64,000 nt of DNA from Thermoplasmatota archaeon (GTDB lineage: Archaea > Thermoplasmatota > E2 > UBA202 > JdFR-43): positions 35,568 to 99,567 of the forward strand of contig JAPDJT010000011.1 in NCBI GenBank assembly GCA_029258955.1. The letters are read 5' to 3'. Below the pieces are notes generated by a model. It had not been told where the DNA came from and ran no database searches. It saw only the letters and a program-made list of their open reading frames with translations. A program made the position numbers and the translations under genes. Of the stretch, positions 43,768 to 53,192 are shown piece by piece; within the stretch, counting starts at the first letter, position 1; each line of letters begins with the position of its first letter.

Positions 43768-44388
43768 TTAATCCAATACAGTTATGTTAGTTGGCTTTAT
43801 AAATGGATATTCTATAACTTCCCCTTCCACTTCAACTTTCCTTCCTTCTACATCCATTCTTTCATTAAGTAAAACTCCAACAAGACCTCCTTCATAAGAA
43901 ACTCTCATTAAATAGCCGTCTCTATATGGAAATACAGCTTTTACAACCCCTCTAATTTTAACTTTCCCTTTCTTTGGCACATAAGATACAACTTTCTCCT
44001 TAACCTTATAAAATTCATAGAATGTATCTCTTAACTCTCTTAAAATATCATCATCTGATGTGACAATTGCAATTTGTCCTTCCTTAATTTCTCCTGCAAA
44101 AATATATGCCTTATTTAACCCAACAGCAAAATTTCCAGTTACATCTGGATTCTCCCTTGCCTTTTTTGCAAGAGGAGAGGGTGTAGCCACCACCACTTTA
44201 GCATCTGCCGGCGGACTAACATTTAGCTTTTCAGCAACAATTAAGGGATTTCTTAACTCAGCCAAATTCCATTTTTTTGTTAATTTACAGGTTTTTTCTG
44301 GAGCACTTTTCTTCCAAGCAAATTCTACAGCTATAGAAACAGCAACTATTCCCACAATTAATCCAGCTATGAATGCTATAATATCCAT
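43768..44388 (-). CDS. Membrane-anchored protein of unknown function
   Basis: 206 residues with one N-terminal membrane helix (MDIIAFIAGLIVGIVAVSIA). The soluble part has ADAKVVVATPSPLAKKARENPDVTGNFAVGL and an ending that looks like a small beta-barrel or OB-like domain (KVKIRGVVKAVFPYRDGYLM, VEGEVIEYPF). The gene is coupled to the amidohydrolase downstream without a gap. I do not recognise the family. Confidence 0.6.
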   Translation of the reverse strand: MDIIAFIAGLIVGIVAVSIAVEFAWKKSAPEKTCKLTKKWNLAELRNPLIVAEKLNVSPPADAKVVVATPSPLAKKARENPDVTGNFAVGLNKAYIFAGEIKEGQIAIVTSDDDILRELRDTFYEFYKVKEKVVSYVPKKGKVKIRGVVKAVFPYRDGYLMRVSYEGGLVGVLLNERMDVEGRKVEVEGEVIEYPFIKPTNITVLD

Positions 44389-44497
44389 TGAATCACCTTA
44401 AGATAAATCCATTGACCATTATTAAGCTTTATTATTTTGTATTTTGAGGAGTTGTAAAAATAAATATTAGCAACATTTTCATTTATCTGAGGTTGTC

Positions 44498-44583
44498 AAA
44501 AATAAATGAAATGGGATGTTATCGTGATAAATTTCCTTCCATGCAATAGTAGCTAATAACAACCTTTTCTTTCATTTATTTTT
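44498..44583. repeat. Dispersed palindrome, best-preserved copy
   Basis: The 14-bp ends AAAAATAAATGAAA (44498-44511) and TTTCATTTATTTTT (44570-44583) are perfect inverted repeats. The inside carries GATGTTATCGTGATAAATTT, CCTTCCATGCAATAGT and AGCTAATAACAACC. A long part of it is the reverse complement of the copy at 53.1 kb. The insertion sequence begins 16 bases further on. Confidence 0.75.
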
Positions 44584-44591
44584 CGTATCCA

Positions 44592-44599
44592 CAAAACTG
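44592..44599. repeat. Target-site duplication, left (CAAAACTG)
   Basis: CAAAACTG is repeated in the same orientation at 45561-45568, just outside the two inverted ends of the insertion sequence. Confidence 0.8.
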
Positions 44600-45560
44600 T
44601 GCTTTGTGGTATAATTCCACAACATTGAGATTCTTGGATCCACTGTTCGATTAATGCAAATTTTATGTTCATTCAAACAATGGAATAAACATCGATTTCA
44701 TTAAGCATAACATTTAACATAGCATATTGGAATTTAATCTCCTTCACCATATTCTCCCATCTAACAGCACTAACATACTCTCCATATTCTCTTTTAGCTC
44801 TTGAAAATGTAGTTTCATCCATCCATCTTTTACCATATTTGTATTTATCTCTCCATCCTTCATATCCAATCTCTTTTCTTTCCCTTACCATTTTAGCTCT
44901 CGAAGGAGATCCTCTTGCCCTTGTAGAGGCATCTTTTCTTGTTTTTATAACAGGTTCTATTCCATTGCTATTCAGATAATTGAAATTTTTTCTGCTATCA
45001 TAAGAACCATCTGCTATTGCCTTATTTGGTTTCTTACCTTTATTCTTCTCTGCCTTTTCTACTAATGAAGAAAGCATTTTTCCATCCTCACTTTCCATTT
45101 ATGACGAATCCATTCTCCACGATTTGCTACCTTTACTCCAGAGCTATCTACAGCTATAACAAAATCTTCATTGCTTTCCTTCAATGTTTTGGGCAGTGGT
45201 ATTTCAATTTTTATTGCTCTTCTTCTTATCTGGCTAAATGATGGAGCCTTTATATTTGGAATGTATTTTGATAAAGCTCTCAGAAAACCTTCTATCTGCC
45301 TATACCTTATATGAATACAATCATGCAATATTTTCATGAAAACAGCAAAACTCTCTGGATACTCATATGGCCTTCCTCTCTTTCCTCTATTCATTTTTTT
45401 CAATTTCTTCATCCCATTTCTCTAAAAAATCTAAACTAAAGAGAATTTCCCTCCTTTTATTAAATGCTCATTATATTCTTTCCAATTCCTCTTTTCTGGC
45501 ACCCTATCCCCTGCTGGGAGACTGCCAGAAAATATAAGAATTATGGTTTATACCACAAAG
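44600..45560. mobile_element. Insertion sequence, IS5-like, 961 bp, with a defective transposase
   Basis: The ends TGCTTTGTGGTATAA (44600-44614) and TTATACCACAAAGCA (45546-45560) are perfect 15-bp inverted repeats, flanked by the 8-bp direct repeat CAAAACTG. Inside is a DDE transposase in two frames. The clean ends and duplication suggest recent insertion; the transposase looks damaged, so it could have moved only with help from an intact copy. It landed about 40 bp before the L40e start codon. Confidence 0.85.
44673..45412 (-). pseudogene. IS5-like DDE transposase, internal deletion and frame change
   Basis: The N-terminal part (45062-45412) reads GKRGRPYEYPESFAVFMKIL, then RYRQIEGFLRAL and VIAVDSSGVKVANRGEWIRHKWKVR, which contains the first catalytic Asp. 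The C-terminal part (44673-45098) reads DGKMLSSLVEKAEKN, KAIADGSYDSRKNFNYL (second Asp), KTRKDASTRARGSP, ERKEIGYEGWRDKYKYGKRW and a terminal ETTFSRAKREYGEY with the Glu. Between KWKVR and DGKML the usual 25-30 residue strand segment is missing and the frame changes near 45100, so a small deletion has inactivated the gene. Confidence 0.8.
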
Positions 45561-45568
45561 CACAAAAC
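45561..45568. repeat. Target-site duplication, right (CAAAACTG)
   Basis: Direct repeat of the left copy at 44592-44599. Confidence 0.8.
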
Positions 45569-45570
45569 TG

Positions 45571-45583
45571 CAAATATTTATAT
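45571..45583 (+). promoter_or_regulatory. TATA box of rpl40e
   Basis: AATATTTATATAA lies 20-32 bases before the ATG and starts only two bases after the insertion-sequence target duplication. Confidence 0.55.
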
Positions 45584-45602
45584 AATAATGTGATTTACCA
45601 TC

Positions 45603-45752
45603 ATGGCAAGATTTCCAGAAGCGGAGGCAAGATTGCTTAGAAAGCTCATTTGCATGAACTGTAATGCTCGCAATCCTATAGGGGCGGAGAAATGCAGAAG
45701 ATGTGGTTCAAAAAGGCTTAGACCAAAATCAAGCCAGAAGAAAGCTGGTTAA
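45603..45752 (+). CDS. rpl40e: 50S ribosomal protein L40e
   Basis: A 49-residue zinc-ribbon ribosomal protein: [40 protein letters not shown], then a basic tail PKSSQKKAG. The four cysteines (CMNC...CRRC) are in the standard place. The message is probably leaderless or nearly so. The TAA overlaps the convergent topA stop by two bases. Confidence 0.95.
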   Translation: MARFPEAEARLLRKLICMNCNARNPIGAEKCRRCGSKRLRPKSSQKKAG

Positions 45753-47710
45753 TTGCAATTTATATTTGCACATTTTTTCCATTTCTTGCCTTTATATACA
45801 ATTGTAATTATTGGTGCCCCACATTTTTTGCAGTATTCATTGCTAAAATAAACGCTTCCTTTTTGAGGCAGTGGATAGCTATTATTGCATTTTGGAAAAT
45901 TTGAGCATCCGATGAAACGCTTGCCCTTTGATGACTTGAGCAATGTAAGTTCTCCTCCACATTTATTACATCTCCCAAAGAAATTTTGCTTAGTCATTGC
46001 CTTCTTTATTTCATCTCCAATTTTTTCTTCATTTGCCTCCAAAATTTCAAATGCTTTCTTCAGTATTTCCTTGGACTCTTCAACAACTTCCTCAAAATTT
46101 TTCTTCCCCTCTGCTATCCTATCCATTTCTTTTTCCAACTCAGCTGTCATATCTGGCTTTGTTATAATTTCAGCCCCTTTCTTCAATGCATCAACAACAG
46201 CAAAGGCAGCAGGCGTTGGCTTTATTTGCCTCCCCCTAATATAATCTCTCTGATATAGCTTCCCTATTATTTCATGGCGCGTTGCTTTTGTACCTAGCCC
46301 AAGCTTTTCCATTTCTACAATTAAACTGCCTTGAGTGTATCGCTTGGGGGGCTTAGTTTCATCTTTTATTTTTTTAACTTCCATTATTTTAATTTTCTCT
46401 CCTTTTTCTAAATCTGGGATATATTTTTCATCAAATCTTACGGGATATACTTTCATCCAGTTCTTTTCTCTAATAATTTGTCCCTTTGCTTCAAAGTTTA
46501 TATCGGCTACTTTAACAATAGCTTTTTTCCTTTCCAAAATAGCATTTCTGCTCAATGTTGCCATAAAACGCCTTGCTATTAGTTCATAAATTTTTGCATG
46601 CAATCCATCCAATTTTCCTGCATCTACTGGATGTATTGGAGGATGATCTTTACTATACTTTTTTCCCGCTACTGGCTTCTTTCTTAACATTTTAAAAACT
46701 TCTTCTACTTCTCTCGGAAAAACCTTTGCAAGCTTATTTAAAATGTTTTTAAAAGGCAAAGGAGGATATACAGTATTATCTGTTCTTGGATATGAAATCA
46801 ATCCATTCATGTAAAGCTCTTCAGCAATTTTCATTGCTTGAGGTGCAGAAATTCCTAAGGATGATGCTTCTTTTAAAAATGAAGTAGTATCAAATGGTGG
46901 AGGAGGATAACTTTCTTCAATTTTCTTTTCAAATTTTTCAACTATACCATAGCATTCTTTTTTAACAGTTTCATATATTTCATTTGCTTTCTTTTCATCC
47001 CATATTTTCTCTGGATACTCCGCCTCAAATTTTTCATTGTTTTTGGCTAAAACAACTTTAATTTTCCAAAATGGCTTGGGAATAAAATTCTGGATTTCCT
47101 TCTCTCTTTCAACAATAAGAGCTAAAGTAGGAGATTGCACTCTTCCAACAGAAAGAAAATCTTTACCAAGTTGTTCGGAAGCTAAAGATATAAACCTTGT
47201 TAAGCTTGCACCCCATATTAAATCAATATATTGCCTTGCTTCCGCAGATTTAGCTAAATTAAAATCAATTTCTTCTAAATTTTCAAAAGCTTTCTTTATT
47301 TCATTTGGAGTTATTGCACTAAATCTTGCTCTTTTTATTTCAACATTTTTTGGAAGTAAATCAAGAATTTCAACCCCTATTAACTCTCCTTCCCTGTCAT
47401 AATCTGTAGCTATTATAACTCTTTTGACATCCTTAGCAATTTTTTTTATTGCCATTGCTATTCTTTTCTGGCTTAGCTTTTTTATTGGCTCTACTTCAAT
47501 AAGTTTCTTTGGTTCAACTTTTTCCCAGCTTGAATATTCCTTTGGAAAATCTAAATTTTTTATGTGCCCCTTTAATCCAATAACAATCTTATCATCAAAA
47601 TAGTAGTAAGGAACACCATACAACACAGCTCTTTTTGCCTTGCCATCCGACAATATATAAGCAATTCTTCTTGCAGCAATATTTTTCTCACATATAATTA
47701 ATTCCTTCAT
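45749..47710 (-). CDS. topA: DNA topoisomerase I (type IA)
   Basis: TopA relaxes negatively supercoiled DNA through a single-strand break. The 653-residue protein begins with a Toprim domain ([35 protein letters not shown], the DxDxE metal site), has [18 protein letters not shown], and the active-site Tyr in [36 protein letters not shown] is the usual downstream block. Two C-terminal zinc fingers are present ([11 protein letters not shown] ... GCSNFPKC and CKKCGAPI ... CANINC). The start overlaps the DHH gene's stop by four bases. Confidence 0.95.
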   Translation of the reverse strand: MKELIICEKNIAARRIAYILSDGKAKRAVLYGVPYYYFDDKIVIGLKGHIKNLDFPKEYSSWEKVEPKKLIEVEPIKKLSQKRIAMAIKKIAKDVKRVIIATDYDREGELIGVEILDLLPKNVEIKRARFSAITPNEIKKAFENLEEIDFNLAKSAEARQYIDLIWGASLTRFISLASEQLGKDFLSVGRVQSPTLALIVEREKEIQNFIPKPFWKIKVVLAKNNEKFEAEYPEKIWDEKKANEIYETVKKECYGIVEKFEKKIEESYPPPPFDTTSFLKEASSLGISAPQAMKIAEELYMNGLISYPRTDNTVYPPLPFKNILNKLAKVFPREVEEVFKMLRKKPVAGKKYSKDHPPIHPVDAGKLDGLHAKIYELIARRFMATLSRNAILERKKAIVKVADINFEAKGQIIREKNWMKVYPVRFDEKYIPDLEKGEKIKIMEVKKIKDETKPPKRYTQGSLIVEMEKLGLGTKATRHEIIGKLYQRDYIRGRQIKPTPAAFAVVDALKKGAEIITKPDMTAELEKEMDRIAEGKKNFEEVVEESKEILKKAFEILEANEEKIGDEIKKAMTKQNFFGRCNKCGGELTLLKSSKGKRFIGCSNFPKCNNSYPLPQKGSVYFSNEYCKKCGAPIITIVYKGKKWKKCANINCN

Positions 47711-49002
47711 CTCTCTAAAGCCTCATCAAGTTTTTCCAAAAATTCTTCTTCCTTCTCCTTCTCAATTTTTGCCCCCGCCGCTATTGGATGTCCTCCTCCT
47801 ATTCCGCCAACGCTTTCTGCTGCTTCCTTCAAAGCTTTGCCTAAATTTACTCCATTTTCAACCATTTCTTGGCTTGCCCTCGCCGATATATCAATGTATT
47901 CATTATATGCTAAGGATAAAATCGGCTTTTCCTTATTGAACTGCGGTATATAAGCCAAAGCAAGCCCAGCTAACACGCCACCAAGAGGAGCCTTATCTGT
48001 ATAAAAATATATGAAATTTCTTTTTTCATATGGCTCTTTTTTCTCAAGCTCTCTCAGCTCTTTTCTTATCTCATCTCTATATTTCTCCTGTATTATTGTA
48101 GCTTTTTCTAAAGCTTTTTTATCTCCTAAGCATAAGCTGACTCCAACTCCCGCTTCATTCAACCTTGCACAGGCATTCAATTTTGATGTAATATCTTCCA
48201 AATTTCCATAGTATTTTCCAAAATAGAATTTCTTTTTCCATTCAATATCTTTTACCCCTTGCTCAATAAGCTTTAAAGTCAAAGCTGATAAAAATTTCTT
48301 TCTCTCATTTTCTTCCAGCTCTTCAAATTTTTTCTGGGGCATTAGTTTTAATTCCTCCAAAAAAGAAACAGATTTTTTGTACATGCCAGTAAAATATGGC
48401 TCAATAGAATTTTCTAATATGTCCTTCAAATTTCTTCCAACAAAAATATATTCTTCCCTTTCCTCCACATAACCAGCACCAATTCCATCCTCAACTATCT
48501 TTTTATTATAGCCAACAAAATTTTGCCTGTCTCCAATTATTCCTGCAATTGCAAGTTGTGATAAATCAACATTTTCTTCGTCAATAGCCAAAGCGAAAGC
48601 ATATGCAACACTCGCCCCACATGCCTCTCTGCTACCGTCTAAGCCATAGAGGCGGGGATTAACATACATAACATTTGATGGAACTTCTTCATTGCTTAAA
48701 TGATGTTCAAGAACTATTACATTGCTCTCCAGCTTTTTCATTTCCTTCAAATAACTGCTTCCAATGTCTACAAATATAATTAAATCATTTTCCTCTCCTA
48801 ACAATCCATCAATTAAGTTTGGTTCAGTTTTTTTAATAGATAAATGAAATCTATAGCCAGCTCTCATTAATGCAATAGCTATTATGGAAGCTGAGGCAAT
48901 TCCATCTGCATCAACATGCCCTATAACTCTTATCTTTGTTTTCTTAGGCAAAGTAAGTAGTAAATCTGTTGCATACTTAGCTGCGTCTTCTAAATTCATC
49001 AT
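47707..49002 (-). CDS. DHH-family phosphoesterase, archaeal RecJ-like
   Basis: A 431-residue nuclease-like protein. DHH motifs: GHVDADGIASASIIAIAL (motif I), FVDIGSSYLKEM (II), LEHHLSNEEVP (the DHH-equivalent EHH, III), and the C-terminal DHHA1 domain with ASQEMVENGVNLGKALKEAA and GGIGGGHPIAAGAKI. In euryarchaea such RecJ-like/GAN proteins are 5'-3' exonucleases linked to the replisome or DNA repair. The neighbouring topA supports a DNA role. Two ATGs (49002 and 48999) are both possible; the upstream gene overlaps the start by 26 bases. Confidence 0.87.
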   Translation of the reverse strand: MMNLEDAAKYATDLLLTLPKKTKIRVIGHVDADGIASASIIAIALMRAGYRFHLSIKKTEPNLIDGLLGEENDLIIFVDIGSSYLKEMKKLESNVIVLEHHLSNEEVPSNVMYVNPRLYGLDGSREACGASVAYAFALAIDEENVDLSQLAIAGIIGDRQNFVGYNKKIVEDGIGAGYVEEREEYIFVGRNLKDILENSIEPYFTGMYKKSVSFLEELKLMPQKKFEELEENERKKFLSALTLKLIEQGVKDIEWKKKFYFGKYYGNLEDITSKLNACARLNEAGVGVSLCLGDKKALEKATIIQEKYRDEIRKELRELEKKEPYEKRNFIYFYTDKAPLGGVLAGLALAYIPQFNKEKPILSLAYNEYIDISARASQEMVENGVNLGKALKEAAESVGGIGGGHPIAAGAKIEKEKEEEFLEKLDEALER

Positions 49003-51682
49003 ACACCACCTTCAATATAATTAGAATTAAAGATGCTATTGCTAAATAAAAACCTATTCCAAGCCCCCATTTTGTATATACTCCTTCTACCATTCCTGTT
49101 CCCCATAATTTGCCTAAGGTTATGCTTGCAAATTTTCTCATTCCATATATGTATAATATTAAAGAAATAGTGAGGGGAATAAAAGAGAATTTAAAAAGTT
49201 TTTGCATTAAAATGAATGCTATAGATATTAAAATAAAGATTGTAACAACATACATTAATTTTTCAAATAATGGTGGCAAGGAAACAATATTTCCATATGT
49301 TGAATGCATTTCAATCATTTTCGGAGGAAGAATATATAGATTTGTTATTGCATTACTTTCAGCTTTCCACCAAGAAAAAGAAGTAGAGATTGCTAACAAA
49401 AGAGCAATTAAAATTTCTTTTTTCTTAAAAATAGCAAAAATTGATAAAATAAGAAGCGGAAGAAAAACAGGATAAATTGAGTTTTTATTAGTTACTATAT
49501 AATAGGTTGAATTTGATGCAATAAATATTTCTTTTTCAGCAATTTTTCCTCTGCTATAAGCAATCACCTTATATTTTGCTGGAGGTAAAATATTCTCCTC
49601 AAATTTTCTGTTCATTCTTTCAAAAACAATTTTTCCATGAATAGGAAATCCTCTTCTGTCATATAATTTAACTTTAACTTCATATTCTGCAGGAAATGTA
49701 ATATTGATTTTTCCAGGAACACTAATTTCTTTTTTAATTTTAAATGATTTATAATTTATGTATAAATCATACATGCCTTTGGGCAAGTTGCTGAAGATTA
49801 TTTTGCTTTCCTTTTGCTTTCCCTCTATATACTCCTTTTCAAGCATTTTGGAGCTGGTTAAGAAGGCGGAGAGATTTATTCCTACAGGTAAGCCAAATTT
49901 ATCTCTTACTATGGCTATAAAATCATATAAGCTAAAATTTACCTTAATCTGCTTGTGATATAGGAGGGTAATATTTCTATCTTCCATTAAAAATCCTTTG
50001 TAAAAAACTTGCACTCTATAATTTTTTAATGCTGGCAACTCCACTAATATTGAATCATTTTCCATATACTTTTCAAGTAGCAAACCATCGTTGAAAATTT
50101 TAACTTTGCAACCTTTTTTAGCTTCTATACTTAAATATCCTTGGAAAGTGCAAAAAATATGGATTTTTTTATTCTCAAAAAGTTCAACATATTTTACCCC
50201 TATAATTTTTTCATTTCTTCCTACCCAATAAACTTTTACTGTATAATTTCCTTTAGGAAGTTCAAAATTTGCTTTTCTAAAATTAATAGCGCTTCTTGCT
50301 ACAGTTCCTTTCTCATTTGAAATTTCCACTTCAACGTGAGGAATATTTATTCCTAGCAACGCTGAAAAATGCCTTGCAAATGGTAAAGAAAATCGCCAAT
50401 GTAAAACCACTGTCAAATTACATTTTTTCTCCTCTTTTATCTCAAATTCTCCTCCTGAGAAATTCCTATACTGCAAGAAATTGTAAAAAGCTTCCGCTTC
50501 CTCCTCCAACCATTCATATTTTCCTGCAAAAAATTCAACCAATCCTTCATAAACTACTTCTTTCTTTATTTCTCCTCCTAAGCTCACGCCTCCGCCATCT
50601 ACCTCCAGCCCTGGAACATTTATCTCTTCTTTTACTCCTGCACTTACTCTTAACTTTGGAACAATTAAAGCATATGCCTTTTTCTTATCATCTATGCTTA
50701 CCCATCCATTTTCTCCAAGTTTTATGTTGTCTGAAGGAGTTATAATCCATTTCATTTCTTTGCTTTCTGGATTGCTTTCCATTCTATATTCTTCTATTCC
50801 TTCTTCTCCTTTCAAATGAATATATGGCAAAATCTCGCCAATATTAAGCTCCTTAATTGTTTTACTCCTAGATTTTAAACAAATCATATAAAAGTATGTG
50901 CCAATTTTGTTCATATTCTCTGCACTTTCATGCTGAACAAATGCAAAAATTCTTCTTCCATTTTCACAATGATAATAACTATAGATTGCTTTTGTTTTCA
51001 TTTTTTCATCTTTTGATGCACTTTCTATTGCAACTCTAACCATTAAATTGCCATCAACTAAAATTTTCTTCCCAATTAATTTTTCATCTGTTCCAATTTC
51101 TTTTCCATCTGAAGCAAAAAAAGCAAAAGAAAACATTTGGTCAATGTTGTTTAAATTGAATTCCTTAGCCCCATCTTTTAGCTTAACTACTTTATTAGCC
51201 ATTTCTATGCCTAATACATTTCCTTCTTGGCAAATAGCAAAAACAAGCTCATTTTCATCCCTTATTTCATAAAAATTTAATTTGGCGTAATATCCAGGGA
51301 TAGGTTCAATGTAATAATAATTTTCATCAATGCTAACATGATCCTTGTAATTTATCTCTCTTACTTTTTCTCCATATTTTATTATATATTCACCTTTTCC
51401 TTGGTAAAGAAAAATAATATTGCATGCTTTGAGAAATTTTCCATCAAATCTTAAATCATAAATTTGGCTTTCAATTTCCTTTCCTTTATAAAAAACTCTT
51501 ATGCTATGCTTTTTTTCATTTACTGCATAGCAAGGATTTTTAAATTCAATATGTAAATCAACAGGCTGTCCCTTCATATAATCTGGCTGATTCAGCAATA
51601 TCTTTTCATAATATTCCTTTTCCCCCGTCACATTTATAGGTAGCAAAGCAAGAAGGATTGTTATAAATAACAATTTTCTCAT
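48977..51682 (-). CDS. Large exported/membrane protein with Ig-like repeats and a C-terminal membrane domain
   Basis: A 901-residue protein from ATG 51682 (MRKLLFITILLALLPINVTG, a signal peptide). The next ~680 residues lie outside the cell and look like successive beta-sandwich domains, some of the carboxypeptidase-regulatory/Ig kind (YDFIAIVRDKFGLPVGINLS, EYEVKVKLYDRRGFPIHGKI). The last ~180 residues hold four to five membrane helices (SIYPVFLPLLILSIFAIF, ILIALLLAISTSFSW, LMYVVTIFILISIAFIL, FIPLTISLILYIYG, IGFYLAIASLILIIL). No family recognised. ATGA overlap with the upstream gene and overlap with the DHH gene place it in the topA operon. The longer frame to 51790 runs through the upstream gene and is rejected. 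Confidence 0.72.
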   Translation of the reverse strand: MRKLLFITILLALLPINVTGEKEYYEKILLNQPDYMKGQPVDLHIEFKNPCYAVNEKKHSIRVFYKGKEIESQIYDLRFDGKFLKACNIIFLYQGKGEYIIKYGEKVREINYKDHVSIDENYYYIEPIPGYYAKLNFYEIRDENELVFAICQEGNVLGIEMANKVVKLKDGAKEFNLNNIDQMFSFAFFASDGKEIGTDEKLIGKKILVDGNLMVRVAIESASKDEKMKTKAIYSYYHCENGRRIFAFVQHESAENMNKIGTYFYMICLKSRSKTIKELNIGEILPYIHLKGEEGIEEYRMESNPESKEMKWIITPSDNIKLGENGWVSIDDKKKAYALIVPKLRVSAGVKEEINVPGLEVDGGGVSLGGEIKKEVVYEGLVEFFAGKYEWLEEEAEAFYNFLQYRNFSGGEFEIKEEKKCNLTVVLHWRFSLPFARHFSALLGINIPHVEVEISNEKGTVARSAINFRKANFELPKGNYTVKVYWVGRNEKIIGVKYVELFENKKIHIFCTFQGYLSIEAKKGCKVKIFNDGLLLEKYMENDSILVELPALKNYRVQVFYKGFLMEDRNITLLYHKQIKVNFSLYDFIAIVRDKFGLPVGINLSAFLTSSKMLEKEYIEGKQKESKIIFSNLPKGMYDLYINYKSFKIKKEISVPGKINITFPAEYEVKVKLYDRRGFPIHGKIVFERMNRKFEENILPPAKYKVIAYSRGKIAEKEIFIASNSTYYIVTNKNSIYPVFLPLLILSIFAIFKKKEILIALLLAISTSFSWWKAESNAITNLYILPPKMIEMHSTYGNIVSLPPLFEKLMYVVTIFILISIAFILMQKLFKFSFIPLTISLILYIYGMRKFASITLGKLWGTGMVEGVYTKWGLGIGFYLAIASLILIILKVVYDEFRRRS

Positions 51683-52527
51683 TCCTTTAAACATTTTATC
51701 AACCATACAAGTATTAGTATAAGTAAAGCTACCAGTGTAATATTCGGAATGAAAAGTAAAGAGCCAATTGCTATAGCCACCAAAAACCATTGCCTATGAA
51801 AACAATTACCATATGCTTTTAAAATCGTAGCAAGAGATAGGGCGGAGATGCCAAGTAGCCAAGCTATAGTGTGGCGGGAATAAGCAAAGATTGTAAGTCC
51901 AGAAATAATGGCAACGTCAGCAAATGTATCAAGGGTAAAATCTAAATCGTTCTCCTCTTTTTTCAATTTCTTTAATTTTTCTTCCCAATTATCCATGAGA
52001 GCAACAAAAAGTATTATGATACTTCCGATAAAAATAAAGGTGTATTCTTTCGGAAGGTAAAATAAAAAAGCTATAATGGCTAAAAGGAAGGAGGCAACTG
52101 AAAGTTGTTGAGGTGTTAGATATGTAGATTTCAGAAATTCGTCTATTTTCCACCTGTAAAAATTTTTTACTTTCTTTAAATCTTCTTCACTTTTAATTTC
52201 AACTGCTTCTATCTCCACAATTTCTTTCTTTCCTTTAAATTTATCTTTGCCAATATATCCTATTAAACTTCCATCTTTTCCTATAAAATAGTTCCCTTTC
52301 ATTTCAAAATTTTTTATCCAAGCATTTCCTTTTATTATTAATGCATCTTCTTTCAAATCCTTCAGACTTCTTATCATTTTAACATTGGGCGCGTATTTTT
52401 TATATTTTGCAGGATAAACAGCAACTTCAAAACCCCTTTTTCTAAAAATTTCAATATTTCTCTGAAGTAAAGTTTTTCCATTGATTTTAAATAAACTCTG
52501 CTTGTTTGCTAGAATTATAGCTCTCAT
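51679..52527 (-). CDS. Fusion of a nucleotidyltransferase-like and a CDP-alcohol-phosphatidyltransferase-like domain, both degenerate
   Basis: About 282 residues. The start MRAIILANKQSLFKINGKTL recalls sugar nucleotidyltransferases but lacks the GxGxR loop. The middle (KIDEFLKSTYLTPQQLSVAS) and the membrane part (four to five helices) resemble CDP-alcohol phosphatidyltransferases. The signature DGx2ARx8Gx3Dx3D is altered: only a spaced Asp series remains (LMDNWEEKL and LDFTLDTFADV). The intact two-domain layout matches the IPCT-DIPPS enzymes of di-inositol-phosphate synthesis in thermophiles. I infer a paralogue that has lost or changed activity. It begins the operon that runs to topA. Confidence 0.65.
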   Translation of the reverse strand: MRAIILANKQSLFKINGKTLLQRNIEIFRKRGFEVAVYPAKYKKYAPNVKMIRSLKDLKEDALIIKGNAWIKNFEMKGNYFIGKDGSLIGYIGKDKFKGKKEIVEIEAVEIKSEEDLKKVKNFYRWKIDEFLKSTYLTPQQLSVASFLLAIIAFLFYLPKEYTFIFIGSIIILFVALMDNWEEKLKKLKKEENDLDFTLDTFADVAIISGLTIFAYSRHTIAWLLGISALSLATILKAYGNCFHRQWFLVAIAIGSLLFIPNITLVALLILILVWLIKCLKE

Positions 52528-52581
52528 TATAGCTAATAAATGCATGCAATAAAAATTTTAATTAAAGCTTCTTTTAAAGCA

Positions 52582-52977
52582 ATGATAAAAATCATTTGTG
52601 AAGGGAAAATTAGAGAGGATTTTATAAAAAGAGGCATCGAAGAATATATAAAAAGAATAAGGAAATTTGTTAAAATTGAGATTTTGCAAGAAAATATAAT
52701 GGAAGATTGTGATTACAAAATTTTTTTAGATGAAAAAGGAAAAGAAATGGATTCTATAGAATTTGCCAATTTTTTAAAAAATTTATTAATGGAATACAAA
52801 AAGATTTGTTTTTTTATTGGGGATTGGAAAGGAATAGAAAAAGAGAGATTTCTCCAAGCAGATTTTATTCTCTCTCTTTCAAAATTCACATTTCCATATC
52901 AATTTTGTCCTCTAATCCTTCTGGAACAGATATACAGAGCTATAACCATAATAAAAGGAATTTCATATCATAAGTGA
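52582..52977 (+). CDS. rlmH: 23S rRNA pseudouridine-1915 N3-methyltransferase RlmH-like (SPOUT)
   Basis: About 131 residues. The knot-fold blocks of RlmH are visible: MIKIICEGKIREDFIKRGIE, YKIFLDEKGKEMDSIEFANFL, FFIGDWKGIEKERF (normally GGxxG, here GDWKG), and LSLSKFTFPYQFCPLILLEQIYRAITIIKGISYHK at the end. It is an SAM-dependent methyltransferase acting on the ribosome. The start ATG 52582 is preferred because earlier residues do not match the family. It is divergent from the CDP-alcohol transferase-like gene. Confidence 0.86.
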   Translation: MIKIICEGKIREDFIKRGIEEYIKRIRKFVKIEILQENIMEDCDYKIFLDEKGKEMDSIEFANFLKNLLMEYKKICFFIGDWKGIEKERFLQADFILSLSKFTFPYQFCPLILLEQIYRAITIIKGISYHK

Positions 52978-52992
52978 ATAAAGAGGCTGTAT

Positions 52993-53080
52993 AAAATGAG
53001 TGGAAATGTTGCCTAAGTTCTCTTTGCAATGTTAATGAATGAAAAATGAAGAAAATTGCCATATCAACATTTCTTCATTG
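52993..53080. repeat. Dispersed palindrome, copy near 53.04 kb
   Basis: Left part TAAAATGAGTGGAAATGTTGCC with inner ATTGCCATATCAACATTTCTTCATTG on the right. It is more worn than its neighbour at 53.1 kb. Confidence 0.4.
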
Positions 53081-53111
53081 CGATTATTAATCCAGATAAA
53101 TGGGCTCGTCG

Positions 53112-53192
53112 AATAAATGAAAGAAAAGGTTGTCATTAGCCTATTGCATGGAAGGAAATTTATCACGATAACATCTCATTTCATTTATTTTT
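53112..53192. repeat. Dispersed palindrome, copy near 53.15 kb
   Basis: AATAAATGAAA (53112-53122) faces TTTCATTTATTTTT (53179-53192). The inside AGGTTGTCATTAGCCTATTG, then CATGGAAGGAAATTTATCACG and ATAACATCTC, is nearly the reverse complement of the copy at 44.5 kb. The two copies together fill the gene-free gap 52978-53221. Confidence 0.72.
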
